NCBI GenBank assembly: GCA_964575185.1
Contig: CAZNPW010000019.1
Span: 1 to 56,026, forward strand
Source: CAZNPW01 sp964575185
GTDB lineage: Bacteria; Pseudomonadota; Alphaproteobacteria; Rhodobacterales; Rhodobacteraceae
DNA: 56,026 nucleotides
Direction of reading: 5' to 3'
Shown: positions 38,992 to 48,588 of the stretch, piece after piece
Layout of the letters: each line of letters opens with the position of its first letter
Position numbering within the stretch: the stretch's first letter is position 1
Made by a program: the position numbers and the translations under genes
Notes under the pieces: generated by a model
Told to the model about the DNA's origin: nothing
Seen by the model: the letters and a program-made list of their open reading frames with translations, nothing else
Databases searched by the model: none

Positions 38992-40547
38992 TGGCCCCTG
39001 GGGCACAACGGCAGGGGGCGGCGGCCGACGCCGCCCCCTTCGCCATCGAACTGAAGGGCATCTCGAAGGCCTTCGGTCCGGTGCAGGCGAACAAGGACAT
39101 CAACATCGCCGTGCCGCGCGGCACGATCCACGGGATCATCGGCGAGAACGGCGCGGGCAAGTCCACGCTGATGAGCATCCTCTACGGCTTCTACAAGGCC
39201 GACGCGGGCGAGATCGTGGTGAACGGCCGCGTGACCCCCATCCCCGACAGCCAGAGCGCCATCCGCGCCGGCATCGGGATGGTCTTCCAGCACTTCAAGC
39301 TGGTGCAGAACTTCACCGTGCTGGAGAACGTCGTGCTGGGGGCCGAGGACGGCGCGATGCTGCGCGGCAGCCTCGCCAAGGCGCGGCGGGTGCTGACGGA
39401 CCTGTCGAAGGACTACGACCTCGACGTCGACCCCGACGCGGTGATCGAGGACCTGTCGGTCGGCCACCAGCAGCGCGTGGAGATCCTGAAGGCGCTGTAC
39501 CGCCAGGCCGACATCCTGATCCTGGACGAGCCGACCGGCGTGCTGACGCCGGCGGAAGCCGACCACCTGTTCCGCATCCTCCGTGGCCTGCGCGACCAGG
39601 GCAAGACGGTGATCCTGATCACCCACAAGCTGCGCGAGATCATGGAGGCGACCGACAACGTCAGCGTCATGCGCCGCGGCACGATGGTGGCGACGGTGAG
39701 GACCGGCGAGACCAGCCCCGAGGCGCTGGCCGAGCTGATGGTGGGCCGCAAGGTGCTGCTCGAGGTCGAGAAGCCTGCGGCGACCCCCGGGCGGGTGGTG
39801 CTGCGGGTGCAGGACCTGAGGGTGCGCGACGACCACGGGGTGGAACGGCTGAAGGGCGTGAGCTTCGACATCCGCGCGGGCGAGATCCTGGGGATTGCGG
39901 GGGTCGCGGGGAACGGCCAGTCGGAACTGCTCGCGGCGCTGGGCGGGTTCATGCGCGCGACCGGAAGCGTGACGATGAACGACGCGGCCCTGCCGCTGGC
40001 CGGGGCGGGCGCCGACGGGCAGGCGCGGCGCGCGGCGGGCATCGCGCATGTCCCCGAGGACCGCCACCACCACGGCCTGATCCTCGACTTCGCCGCCTGG
40101 GAGAACGTGGCCTTCGGCTATCACAACGACCCGGCCTGGAACCGCGGCGTGCTGATGGACAACGCGGCCCTGGTCGCCGACTGCACGAAGAAGATGGAGC
40201 GCTTCGACGTCCGCCCGCCGATCCCGACGCTGCCCGCGAAGTCGTTCTCGGGCGGCAACCAGCAGAAGATCGTGGTCGCGCGCGAGATCGAGCGGAACCC
40301 GGACCTGCTGCTGATCGGCCAGCCGACGCGCGGGGTGGATATCGGCGCGATCGAGTTCATCCACAAGCAGATCGTGGCGCTGCGCGCCGCGGGCAAGGCG
40401 ATCCTTTTGGTGAGCGTGGAGCTGGACGAGATCATGAGCCTCGCCGACCGCATCGCGGTGATGTTCGACGGAAGGATCATGGGGGAACGCGACCCCGGGC
40501 GGACCGACGAGCGGGAGCTCGGGATGCTGATGGCGGGGATGACGTGA
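38991..40547 (+). CDS. Nucleoside ABC transporter ATP-binding protein (two cassettes)
   Basis: 518 residues with two ABC domains in one chain, as in sugar/nucleoside (NupA/RbsA-type) importers. Cassette 1: Walker A GENGAGKST, signature LSVGHQQRVEILKA, Walker B ILILDEPTGVLTP. Cassette 2: the P-loop reads GVAGNGQSE, lacking the Lys of Walker A, the usual degenerate second site, with SGGNQQKIVVAREI and LLLIGQPTRGVD. ATG 38991 shares one base with the upstream stop. Confidence 0.93.
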
Positions 40548-40555
40548 GGGCGGCA

Positions 40556-40666
40556 GCCCTCTCCCCCTGCCCCTCTCCCCGGAGAGAGGGGGGCGCGGCG
40601 GCACCGTCAGCGCCCGACGCCGGCCGGATGGCACCTGGCTTCTGCCATGGGAGAGGGGGAGAGGGC
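40556..40666. repeat. REP/MITE-like palindromic element between importer genes
   Basis: About 111 bp bounded by inverted ends GCCCTCTCCCCCT (40556 on) and the complement AGGGGGAGAGGGC (ending 40666), with an inner hairpin CTCTCCCCGGAGAG. It fills nearly all of the 136-bp gap 40548-40683 in the middle of the operon. Similar in style, not in exact sequence, to the element inside phnI. Confidence 0.7.
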
Positions 40667-40683
40667 ATGCGAGGACGCAGCTG

Positions 40684-41778
40684 ATGGACAAGCTTCCCCG
40701 CTGGGCCGACGTGGTGCTGGTGCCGCTGGTCAGCCTGGCCTTCGCGGCCGTCATCTCGGCGCTGGTGCTGTTGTCGATCGGGCAGAGCCCGGTGGAGGCC
40801 TGGGGCGTGATGGTGGACGGGGCGCTCCTGTCGTCGTCGGGCTGGGGCTACACGCTCTACTACACCACGAGCTTCATCTTCACCGGCCTCGCGGTGACGA
40901 TCGCCTTCCACGCGGGGCTGTTCAACATCGGGGGCGAGGGGCAGGCGCAGCTCGGCGGCCTGGGCGTGGCGCTGGTGCTCCTGTCCGTCCCCTGGCCGCA
41001 CTGGACCGTCGCGCTGGTCGCGGCGGGCCTCGGCGCGGCGCTGTTCGGGGCGGCCTGGGCGGCGGTTCCCGCCTGGCTTCAGGCGAAGCGCGGCAGCCAC
41101 ATCGTCATCACGACGATCATGTTCAACTACATCGCCGCGGCGCTGCTGGTCTATTTCCTGGTCGAGGTGCTGCGCCCCGAGGGCCAGATGGACCCGGCGA
41201 GCGCGCGGTTCGCCGCGGCCACCAACCTGCCGACGCTGAACCAGATCCCCGGGCTTGCCCTGCTGTTCCCGCGCGACGTGCCCGCGAACGTGACGCTGTT
41301 CGTGGCGCTGGCCGCCGCCTGGGGGGTCTGGCTGATCCTGTGGCGCACCTCTCTGGGCTACCAGATCCGCGCCTTCGGCAAGTCGGAAAGCGCGGCGCGC
41401 TATGCCGGGATCAATCCCACGAAGATCATCATGCTGGCGATGCTGATGTCGGGGGGCCTCGCCGGGCTGATGGCGATCAACAACGTCATGGGCGAATCCG
41501 AGCGGCTGCTGCAGAACGCGGCGGAAGGCGCGGGGTTCATCGGCATCGCGGTGGCGCTGATGGGGCGGAACCACCCGGTCGGCGTGGTGCTGGCGGCGCT
41601 GCTGTTCGGGTTCCTGTATCAGGGCGGGGCGGAGCTCGGCCTCTGGACCTCGATCCCGATCGAGATGCGGATCGTCGTGCAGGGGCTGGTGATCCTGTTC
41701 ACCGGCGCGCTCGACATCATGGTGCGGATGCTGCTGGCGCGGCTGTTCTTCCGCACCCCGGCGGTGGCGAGGGCCTGA
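40684..41778 (+). CDS. Nucleoside ABC transporter permease 1
   Basis: A 364-residue integral membrane protein of the BPD_transp_2 type: around 8-10 hydrophobic helices (VVLVPLVSLAFAAVISALVLL first), FNIGGEGQAQLGGLGVALVLL (the GEGQ block of this family), GYQIRAFGKSESAARYAGI and GLAGLMAINNVMGE. Pairs with the next gene, whose ATG overlaps its stop (TGATG). A repeat element separates it from the ATPase gene. Confidence 0.92.
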   Translation: MDKLPRWADVVLVPLVSLAFAAVISALVLLSIGQSPVEAWGVMVDGALLSSSGWGYTLYYTTSFIFTGLAVTIAFHAGLFNIGGEGQAQLGGLGVALVLLSVPWPHWTVALVAAGLGAALFGAAWAAVPAWLQAKRGSHIVITTIMFNYIAAALLVYFLVEVLRPEGQMDPASARFAAATNLPTLNQIPGLALLFPRDVPANVTLFVALAAAWGVWLILWRTSLGYQIRAFGKSESAARYAGINPTKIIMLAMLMSGGLAGLMAINNVMGESERLLQNAAEGAGFIGIAVALMGRNHPVGVVLAALLFGFLYQGGAELGLWTSIPIEMRIVVQGLVILFTGALDIMVRMLLARLFFRTPAVARA

Positions 41779-42746
41779 TGGATTACGCGACGCTCCTGCA
41801 GATCCTCGACTCCACCCTGCGGCTGGCGACGCCCTTGCTGTTCGCCTGCCTCGCGGGGCTGTTTTCGGAACGCGCGGGCATCTTCGACATCGGGCTCGAG
41901 GGCAAGATGCTCGCCGCCGCGATGGCCAGCGGTGCGGTGGCCTTCCTGACGGGCAACGTCTGGGCGGGGCTGCTGGCGGGGATCGGCGCGAGCCTGATGT
42001 TCGCGCTGGTGCACGGCATCGCCTCGATCACCTTCAAGGGCAACCAGCTCATCTCGGGCGTGGCGCTGAACTTCCTCGCCTCGGGACTGACGGTGCTGAT
42101 CGCGCAGCGGCTGTTCGCCCAAGGCGGGCGGACGCCGCCGCTGGAGGGGGAGGCGCGGTTCAACGCGATCACGCTGCCCTTCGCCGAGCAGGCGATGGCG
42201 GTGCCGATCATCGGGCCGTTCTACGCCGAGGTGATCTCGGGCCACGCGCTGCTGGTATATGTCGCGCTGGCCTGCGTGCCGGTCTCGTGGTGGGTGCTGT
42301 ACCGCACCCGCTTCGGGCTGCGGCTGCGGGCGGTGGGCGAGAACCCGGCGGCGGTGGATACGGCCGGCATCTCGGTCGTTGGCCTGCGCTTCGCGGCGGT
42401 GGCGATCACGGGGCTGCTGTGCGGACTGGCGGGGGCCTACATGGCGACGGCGCTGCAGGCGGGCTTCGGGCGCGAGATGACGGCGGGGCGCGGCTACATC
42501 GCGCTCGCGGCGCTGATCTTCGCCAAGTGGCGCCCGGTGGCGGCGCTGTGGGCCTGCCTGCTGTTCGGCTTCCTGCAGGCGCTGGCGCTGCGGCCCGACG
42601 TGGTGGAGAGGCTGGTCATGGTGAAGGTGCCGGTGCCCTTCCTCGACGCGCTGCCCTACATGCTGACGGTGATCGTGCTGGCGGGCTTCATCGGCAAGGC
42701 CATCCCGCCGCGCGCGGGGGGGGAGCCCTATGTCAAGGAGCGCTGA
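41778..42746 (+). CDS. Nucleoside ABC transporter permease 2
   Basis: A 322-residue permease of the same family: TLRLATPLLFACLAGLFSER, AGIFDIGLEGKMLAAAMASG, GNQLISGVALNFLASGL, FGLRLRAVGENPAAVDTAGI, GLAGAYMATALQAGFGREMT. Forms the second half of the membrane pore. Overlaps the permease before it by 1 base and the phosphorylase after it by 17 bases. Confidence 0.92.
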   Translation: MDYATLLQILDSTLRLATPLLFACLAGLFSERAGIFDIGLEGKMLAAAMASGAVAFLTGNVWAGLLAGIGASLMFALVHGIASITFKGNQLISGVALNFLASGLTVLIAQRLFAQGGRTPPLEGEARFNAITLPFAEQAMAVPIIGPFYAEVISGHALLVYVALACVPVSWWVLYRTRFGLRLRAVGENPAAVDTAGISVVGLRFAAVAITGLLCGLAGAYMATALQAGFGREMTAGRGYIALAALIFAKWRPVAALWACLLFGFLQALALRPDVVERLVMVKVPVPFLDALPYMLTVIVLAGFIGKAIPPRAGGEPYVKER

Positions 42747-43521
42747 GACGATCCGCGCGCGCGCCGGGGCGGCCCCGGTGCGGCTGGGCCTGGTGCTGGG
42801 GTCGGGCCTTGCGCATATCGCCGACGCGGTGGACGGGGTGAGCCTCCCCTACGCCGACCTGGACGGTTTCCCGCACGCGGGCGTCAGCGGGCACAGCCCC
42901 CGGCTGGTGGTGGGCGACCTGGAGGGCGTGCGCATCGCCGTCTTCGCGGGGCGGGCGCATTACTACGAGACGGGCGATGCGGCGGTGATGCGCGGGCCGC
43001 TGGAGACGCTGGCGGCGCTGGGGGCCGACAGCCTGATCCTGACCAACGCGGCCGGCAGCCTGAACCCCGCGAACCGGCCGGGCGACATCATGCTGCTGTC
43101 GGACCACATCAATTTCAACGGCAAGAACCCGCTGATCGGCGAGCCGACCGACCGCCGCTTCGTGCCGATGACCGATGCGCACGACGAGGGCCTGCGCGCC
43201 CGGCTGCGCGCGGCGGCGCGGGCGACCGGCACGCCGATGGCCGAGGGCGTCTATGCCTGGTATTCCGGCCCGTCCTTCGAGACCCCGGCCGAGATCCGCG
43301 CGATCCGCGGCATGGGGGCCGACGCGGTGGGGATGTCGACGGTGCCCGAGGTGATCCTCGCGCGCTACCTGGGCCTGCGGGTGGCGGCGGTCAGCAACCT
43401 GACCAACATGGGCGCGGGCCTGTCGGACGAGGCGATCAGCCACGACCACACCAAGGCGATGGCCCCCCTTGGCGCGGCGAAACTGGAAACCGTGCTGCGA
43501 CAGTTTCTCCGCGACCTGTGA
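42730..43521 (+). CDS. Purine-nucleoside phosphorylase (trimeric type)
   Basis: Splits purine nucleosides with phosphate to base plus (deoxy)ribose 1-phosphate. 263 residues: LVLGSGLAHIADAV, SGHSPRLVVGDLEGVRIAVF, AGRAHYYETGD (phosphate and sugar site), LILTNAAGSLN, YAWYSGPSFETPAEIRAI (purine-site Glu), GADAVGMSTVPEVILARY, VSNLTNMGAG (Asn typical of enzymes that accept 6-oxopurines). Start inside the permease gene, so co-translated with the importer: uptake and first breakdown step in one operon. Confidence 0.92.
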   Translation: MSRSAETIRARAGAAPVRLGLVLGSGLAHIADAVDGVSLPYADLDGFPHAGVSGHSPRLVVGDLEGVRIAVFAGRAHYYETGDAAVMRGPLETLAALGADSLILTNAAGSLNPANRPGDIMLLSDHINFNGKNPLIGEPTDRRFVPMTDAHDEGLRARLRAAARATGTPMAEGVYAWYSGPSFETPAEIRAIRGMGADAVGMSTVPEVILARYLGLRVAAVSNLTNMGAGLSDEAISHDHTKAMAPLGAAKLETVLRQFLRDL

Positions 43522-43599
43522 GCCGTCGCATCCGGGTTTGACAGCGGACCCTTTGCAAGCGCAGCGTGGCGGAAAACGGCTGCCCGGGCAGTGTCGCGC

Positions 43600-44508
43600 A
43601 TGCAAGTCTACCTGCCCATCGCCGAGGTCTCGGTGAACCTGCTCCTGCTTCTGGGTCTCGGCGGCATCGTCGGGTTCCTGTCGGGGATGTTCGGGGTCGG
43701 CGGCGGGTTCCTCATCACGCCGCTTCTGTTCTTCATGGGCATCCCGCCCGCCGTCGCGGTGGCGACGGGGGCGAACCAGGTGGTCGCCTCGTCGGTCTCG
43801 GGCGTCCTGGCGCAGATGCGCCGACGCGGGGTCGACTTCCAGATGGGCTGGGTGCTGCTCGCGGGCGGGATCGTCGGGTCGGGAGTGGGCGTCTGGGCCT
43901 TCTACCGGCTGTCCGAGATCGGGCAGGTCGATACCGCGGTGCAGCTCGCCTACGTCTTCTTCCTGGGCTTCATCGGCCTGACGATGCTACAGGAATCGGT
44001 CCGGGCGCTGCTGCGCCAGCGCAGCGGCGCGCCGGTGCGGCGGGGGCAGACGCACAACTGGATGCACCGGCTGCCCTTCAAGATGAAGTTCCGGGCGAGC
44101 GGGCTTTACATCAGCATCCTGCCACCGCTGGCGATCGGGGCCTTCGTCGGCCTTCTGGCCGCGATCATGGGGGTGGGCGGCGGGTTCGTGCTGGTGCCCG
44201 CGATGATCTACCTGCTGGGGATGCCGACCAAGGTCGTGGTCGGCACCTCGCTGTTCCAGATCATCTTCGTCACCGCCTTCACCACCGTGATGCACGCCGT
44301 CACCAGCCAGACGGTCGACATGGCGCTGGCCTTCTTCCTGATCCTGGGCGGCGTGGTCGGGGCGCAGCTCGGCACGCTGGTCGGCGTGCGGCTGCGGGCG
44401 GAGCAGCTGCGCATCCTGCTCGCGCTTCTGGTCTGCGCGGTGGCGTTCCAGATCGGGCTGAACCTGCTGATCCGGCCGGCCGAGCTCTACTCGGTGCAAC
44501 TGCCGTGA
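43600..44508 (+). CDS. TauE/SafE (TSUP) family permease
   Basis: A 302-residue membrane protein with two repeats of the TSUP signature: GIVGFLSGMFGVGGGFLITPLLFF near the N terminus and GLLAAIMGVGGGFVLVPAMIYLLGMP in the second half; about 8 helices. Exports or moves sulfite or organosulfonates in known members; substrate here unknown. ATG 43600 (MQVYLPIAEVSVNLL) preferred over GTG 43591. A TTGACA at 43538 may be its -35. Its stop overlaps the GTG of the TIGR02186 gene. Confidence 0.9.
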   Translation: MQVYLPIAEVSVNLLLLLGLGGIVGFLSGMFGVGGGFLITPLLFFMGIPPAVAVATGANQVVASSVSGVLAQMRRRGVDFQMGWVLLAGGIVGSGVGVWAFYRLSEIGQVDTAVQLAYVFFLGFIGLTMLQESVRALLRQRSGAPVRRGQTHNWMHRLPFKMKFRASGLYISILPPLAIGAFVGLLAAIMGVGGGFVLVPAMIYLLGMPTKVVVGTSLFQIIFVTAFTTVMHAVTSQTVDMALAFFLILGGVVGAQLGTLVGVRLRAEQLRILLALLVCAVAFQIGLNLLIRPAELYSVQLP

Positions 44509-45260
44509 TCCGGGCGCTGGTCCTGTGGCTGGCCCTGGCCCTGCCCGCCGCGGCGCAGGAGATCGTGGCGGGGCTCAGCCAGAACCGCGTCAGCATCACC
44601 GCCGGGTTCGACGGGTCCGAGATCCTCGTCTACGGCGCGGTCAAGCGCGACGGGCCGCCGCCCGAGGGTGCGGCGCTGCAGGTGATCGTGACGGTCGAGG
44701 GCCCCGCGACGCCGCTGATCGTGCGGCGCAAGTCGCGCGTGGCGGGCATCTGGATCAACACCGACCGCGTCCGCATCGCGAGCGCCCCGTCGTTCTATGC
44801 CGTGGCGACGACCGGACCGCTGGCGCAAATCCTGTCGCAGACCGACGACCTGCGCTGGCGCATCCGCATCCCCTCGGTCATCCGGGACATCGGCATCACC
44901 AGCCAGACCGGCGACCCGCAGGCGTTCCTGGATGCGCTGCAGCGCATCCGCCTGGGCGAGGACCGCTACCGCCTGCAGGAGGGCGCGGTCGACTTCCAGC
45001 AGCAGACGCTGTTCCGCGCCGACATCGCGCTGCCCGCGAACCTGACCGACGGGGACTACCTGGTGCGGATCTTCCTGACGCGCGACGGCCGCGTGGTCGC
45101 CGATTCGCAAAGCACGATCAACGTCCGCAAGGAGGGGATCGAGCGCTGGCTGTTCAACCTGTCGCGCGACCAGCCGCTGGTGACGGGCCTGGCCTCGGTG
45201 CTGATGGCCGCGCTGTCCGGCTGGGCGGCGAGCGTCGCCTTCCGCTTCCTGCGGGCGTAG
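44505..45260 (+). CDS. TIGR02186 family membrane-anchored protein
   Basis: A 251-residue protein that occurs next to TSUP permeases in Rhodobacterales. Signal peptide (ALVLWLALALPAAAQ), a periplasmic beta-rich body (EIVAGLSQNRVSITAGFDGS, RVAGIWINTDRVRIASAPSF, YRLQEGAVDFQQQTLFRADI) and a single C-terminal membrane helix (VTGLASVLMAALSGWAASVAF). GTG 44505 overlaps the permease stop (GTGA). Probably a partner of the permease; exact role unknown. Confidence 0.88.
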   Translation: MIRALVLWLALALPAAAQEIVAGLSQNRVSITAGFDGSEILVYGAVKRDGPPPEGAALQVIVTVEGPATPLIVRRKSRVAGIWINTDRVRIASAPSFYAVATTGPLAQILSQTDDLRWRIRIPSVIRDIGITSQTGDPQAFLDALQRIRLGEDRYRLQEGAVDFQQQTLFRADIALPANLTDGDYLVRIFLTRDGRVVADSQSTINVRKEGIERWLFNLSRDQPLVTGLASVLMAALSGWAASVAFRFLRA

Positions 45261-45265
45261 CGGGC

Positions 45266-46042
45266 TTATGCCCCGATCACGCCCGGGCGGCCCTTCAGCG
45301 CGGCGAGCCAGCCGAGGCCCTTCAGCGTGCCGCCTGCCGGGACGTATTCCGCGCCCACCCAGCCGTCGTAGCCGCGCGCGTCGAGATCGGCGCACAGCGC
45401 CGTCAGGTCGAACCCGCCGCCGCCCGGTTCGTTGCGGGTGGGAAACCCCGCGATCTGCACATGGGCCACGCGGTCGCGGTAGTCGTCCCACGCCAGGTCG
45501 GCACGGCCGTAGAGCCGCGCGGCGTGCCAGACGTCGAACTGCAGGCCCACCTGCGGCGCGCCGAGGTCGTCCATCAGCCGCAGCGCGTGGTCGTAGTCGT
45601 GCAGGAAGTAGCCCGGCATGTCGGCGGGGTTCAGCGGCTCCAGCGTCAGGGGCAGGTCGGGGGCCTGCTGCACCGCCCAGGCGAGGTTGGCGAGGAACGT
45701 CTCCTCGGCCAGCGGCCCGCGGGCCACGCCCGACATGACGTGCAGCCGCTGCGCCCCCAGCCTTTCCGCGACATCGGCGCCGCGCAGGAAGCTGTCGCGG
45801 AACGCATGCGCGGCCCCCGGCACCGCGGCGAAGCCGCGCTCGCCGTGCGCCCAGTCGCCGGGGGGGGTGTTGATCAGCGCCACCGGGACGCCGGTCAGCG
45901 CGCGGCCCCAGTCGGCCACGGAATGGTCGTAGGGAAACAGGATCTCGACCCCGTCGAACCCCGCCTGCATGGCGTAGGCCGGACGTTCGAGCGGTGCGAC
46001 CTCGGTGAAGAGCAAGGTCAGGTTCGCGGCGAAACGGGGCAT
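45266..46042 (-). CDS. Hydroxypyruvate isomerase-like TIM-barrel protein
   Basis: A 258-residue AP-endonuclease-2-type TIM barrel, Hyi family: RFAANLTLLFTEVAPLERPA, MQAGFDGVEILFPY, LINTPPGDW, HVMSGVARG, LTLEPLNPADMPGYFLHDYD, VGLQFDVWHA, HVQIAGFPTRNEPGGG, GYDGWVGAEYVPAG. The metal-binding Glu (EPLN), Asp (QFDVWH), His (HVQIAG) and Glu (GAEY) are all present. Interconverts hydroxypyruvate and tartronate semialdehyde in known members. ATG 46042 overlaps the DUF1285 stop (ATGA). Convergent with the TIGR02186 gene, 5 bp apart. Confidence 0.85.
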   Translation of the reverse strand: MPRFAANLTLLFTEVAPLERPAYAMQAGFDGVEILFPYDHSVADWGRALTGVPVALINTPPGDWAHGERGFAAVPGAAHAFRDSFLRGADVAERLGAQRLHVMSGVARGPLAEETFLANLAWAVQQAPDLPLTLEPLNPADMPGYFLHDYDHALRLMDDLGAPQVGLQFDVWHAARLYGRADLAWDDYRDRVAHVQIAGFPTRNEPGGGGFDLTALCADLDARGYDGWVGAEYVPAGGTLKGLGWLAALKGRPGVIGA

Positions 46043-46632
46043 CAGGTGTGGGGCAACTCGTCGCTCGGGATGACGGGAAAGAAGGTGCCGCCGGACCACA
46101 GGCCAAAGAAACTGCGCCCTTCATGCAGGGAATGCGCGCCAAGATCAATCAGGCGGTAGAACGTCTTGCGGTCGACCCGCGCCCAGAGCCCGCGGCGGAC
46201 GTGCACGCGGGGGGCGGGCTGGCCGTCGTGCAGGTCGACGGCGACGGGGTGGTCGGGGCCTGCGGTGACGGTGTCGTCGGTGCGCGTGCGGAAGGTCAGG
46301 ACCTGCGCCGCGCCTTCGCCGTCGGCGTTAACGTCGACGGCGTGCAGCGGCAGGTCATCGACCCGGATGCCCACCTTCTCGACCGGGGTGACGAGGTAGA
46401 ACCGGCCGTCCTCGACCTTCAGGATGCCGGAGAACAGCTTCACCATCGCCGGCCGGCCGATCGGGCTGCCCTGGTAGAACCAGGTGCCGTCGCGGGCAAT
46501 GCGCATGTCGATGTCGCCGCAGAAGGGCGGGTTCCACAGGTGGACCGGGGGCGCGCCGCCCGCCTGTGCGGCGGCGGCGGCCAGGCTCTCTGCGCCCGGC
46601 GTCACGATCTGTTCAACTGACGTCTTTGCCAT
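46042..46632 (-). CDS. DUF1285 domain protein
   Basis: A 196-residue protein with the DUF1285 pattern: PVHLWNPPFCGDIDMRIARD, GTWFYQGSPIGRPAMVKLFSG, ILKVEDGRFYLVTPVEKVGI, RVDDLPLHAVDV, and a C-terminal RGLWARVDRKTFYRLIDLG. ATG 46632 (MAKTSVEQI). No signal peptide. Function unknown. Divergent from the MoxR gene with only 59 bp between starts. Confidence 0.87.
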   Translation of the reverse strand: MAKTSVEQIVTPGAESLAAAAAQAGGAPPVHLWNPPFCGDIDMRIARDGTWFYQGSPIGRPAMVKLFSGILKVEDGRFYLVTPVEKVGIRVDDLPLHAVDVNADGEGAAQVLTFRTRTDDTVTAGPDHPVAVDLHDGQPAPRVHVRRGLWARVDRKTFYRLIDLGAHSLHEGRSFFGLWSGGTFFPVIPSDELPHT

Positions 46633-46691
46633 TTGGACCCGGAGGCATAGCTCTGCCATAGAGGGGACGTATCCCGCGAAGGAGCCTTGTC

Positions 46692-47704
<1,013 letters not shown>

Positions 47705-47708
<4 letters not shown>

Positions 47709-48586
47709 CGGAGGCGGGCCTCCGCCCCGATCTGCGGGCACGGGCCGAGGCGCTCGGCACCGCGCTGCCGCCGCTCCTGGCCGAGGCCGAGATGCTGGCG
47801 GCGACCGTGATGCTGGGCGAGCATGGCCGCAGGCGGGCGGGCCTCGGCGACGAGTTCTGGCAATACCGCCCGGTCCACGCGGGCGATAGCGCGCGGTCGA
47901 TCGACTGGCGGCGGTCGGCGCGGTCGGACGCGCATTTCGTGCGCGAGCGCGAGTGGCAGGCGGCGCAGTCGGTGACGCTGTGGGTCGATCCGGCGCGGTC
48001 CATGGCCTTCGCCGGAGCGAAGGACCGCGCGACGAAGGCGGACCGCGCCCGGCTGCTCGCGCTGGCGGCGGCCGTGCTGCTGCTGAAGGGCGGCGAGCGC
48101 GTGGGGCTGGCGGGGGACACCGCGCCGCGGTCGGGGCGGGCGCAGATGCTGCGGCTGGCCGCGGTCCTGTCGGGGCAGGAGGACCGGGCGGAGTATGGCA
48201 CGCCGACCGCCGACGGCATGGTCGCGCATGGCCGCGCGGTGTTCCTGTCGGACTTCCTCGGCGAGCTGACCGGCGTGGAGGCCGCCCTGACCGCTGCCGC
48301 CGACCGCGGCGTGCGCGGCGCGCTGGTGCAGGTGCTCGATCCGGCCGAGGAGGAGTTTCCCTTCGACGGCCGCACGATCTTCGAATCGATGGGCGGGTCG
48401 GTCAGCCATGAGACGCGCAAGGCGGGCGACCTGCGCGGCCGTTATCTGGCCCGGCTGGCCGAACGCAAGGACCGGCTGGCGGCGCTGGCGCGCGTCACCG
48501 GCTGGCACGTCACCTCCCACCACACCGGCCAGCCCGCGCAGGCGGCGCTGATGTGGCTGTGGCAGGCCCTGGCGGGGGGCCGCTAG
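47705..48586 (+). CDS. DUF58 domain protein
   Basis: 293 residues, GTG 47705 overlapping the MoxR stop. The DUF58 core GLGDEFWQYRPVHAGDSARS followed by IDWRRSARSD is present, with FVREREWQAAQSVTLWVDPARSM continuing into a VWA-like fold. Cytosolic. In MoxR operons the DUF58 protein is the usual partner of the ATPase. The C-terminal half holds the strands of a VWA-type domain, but the MIDAS motif (DxSxS) is only partly kept (DPARS). Confidence 0.9.
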
Positions 48587-48588
48587 GG

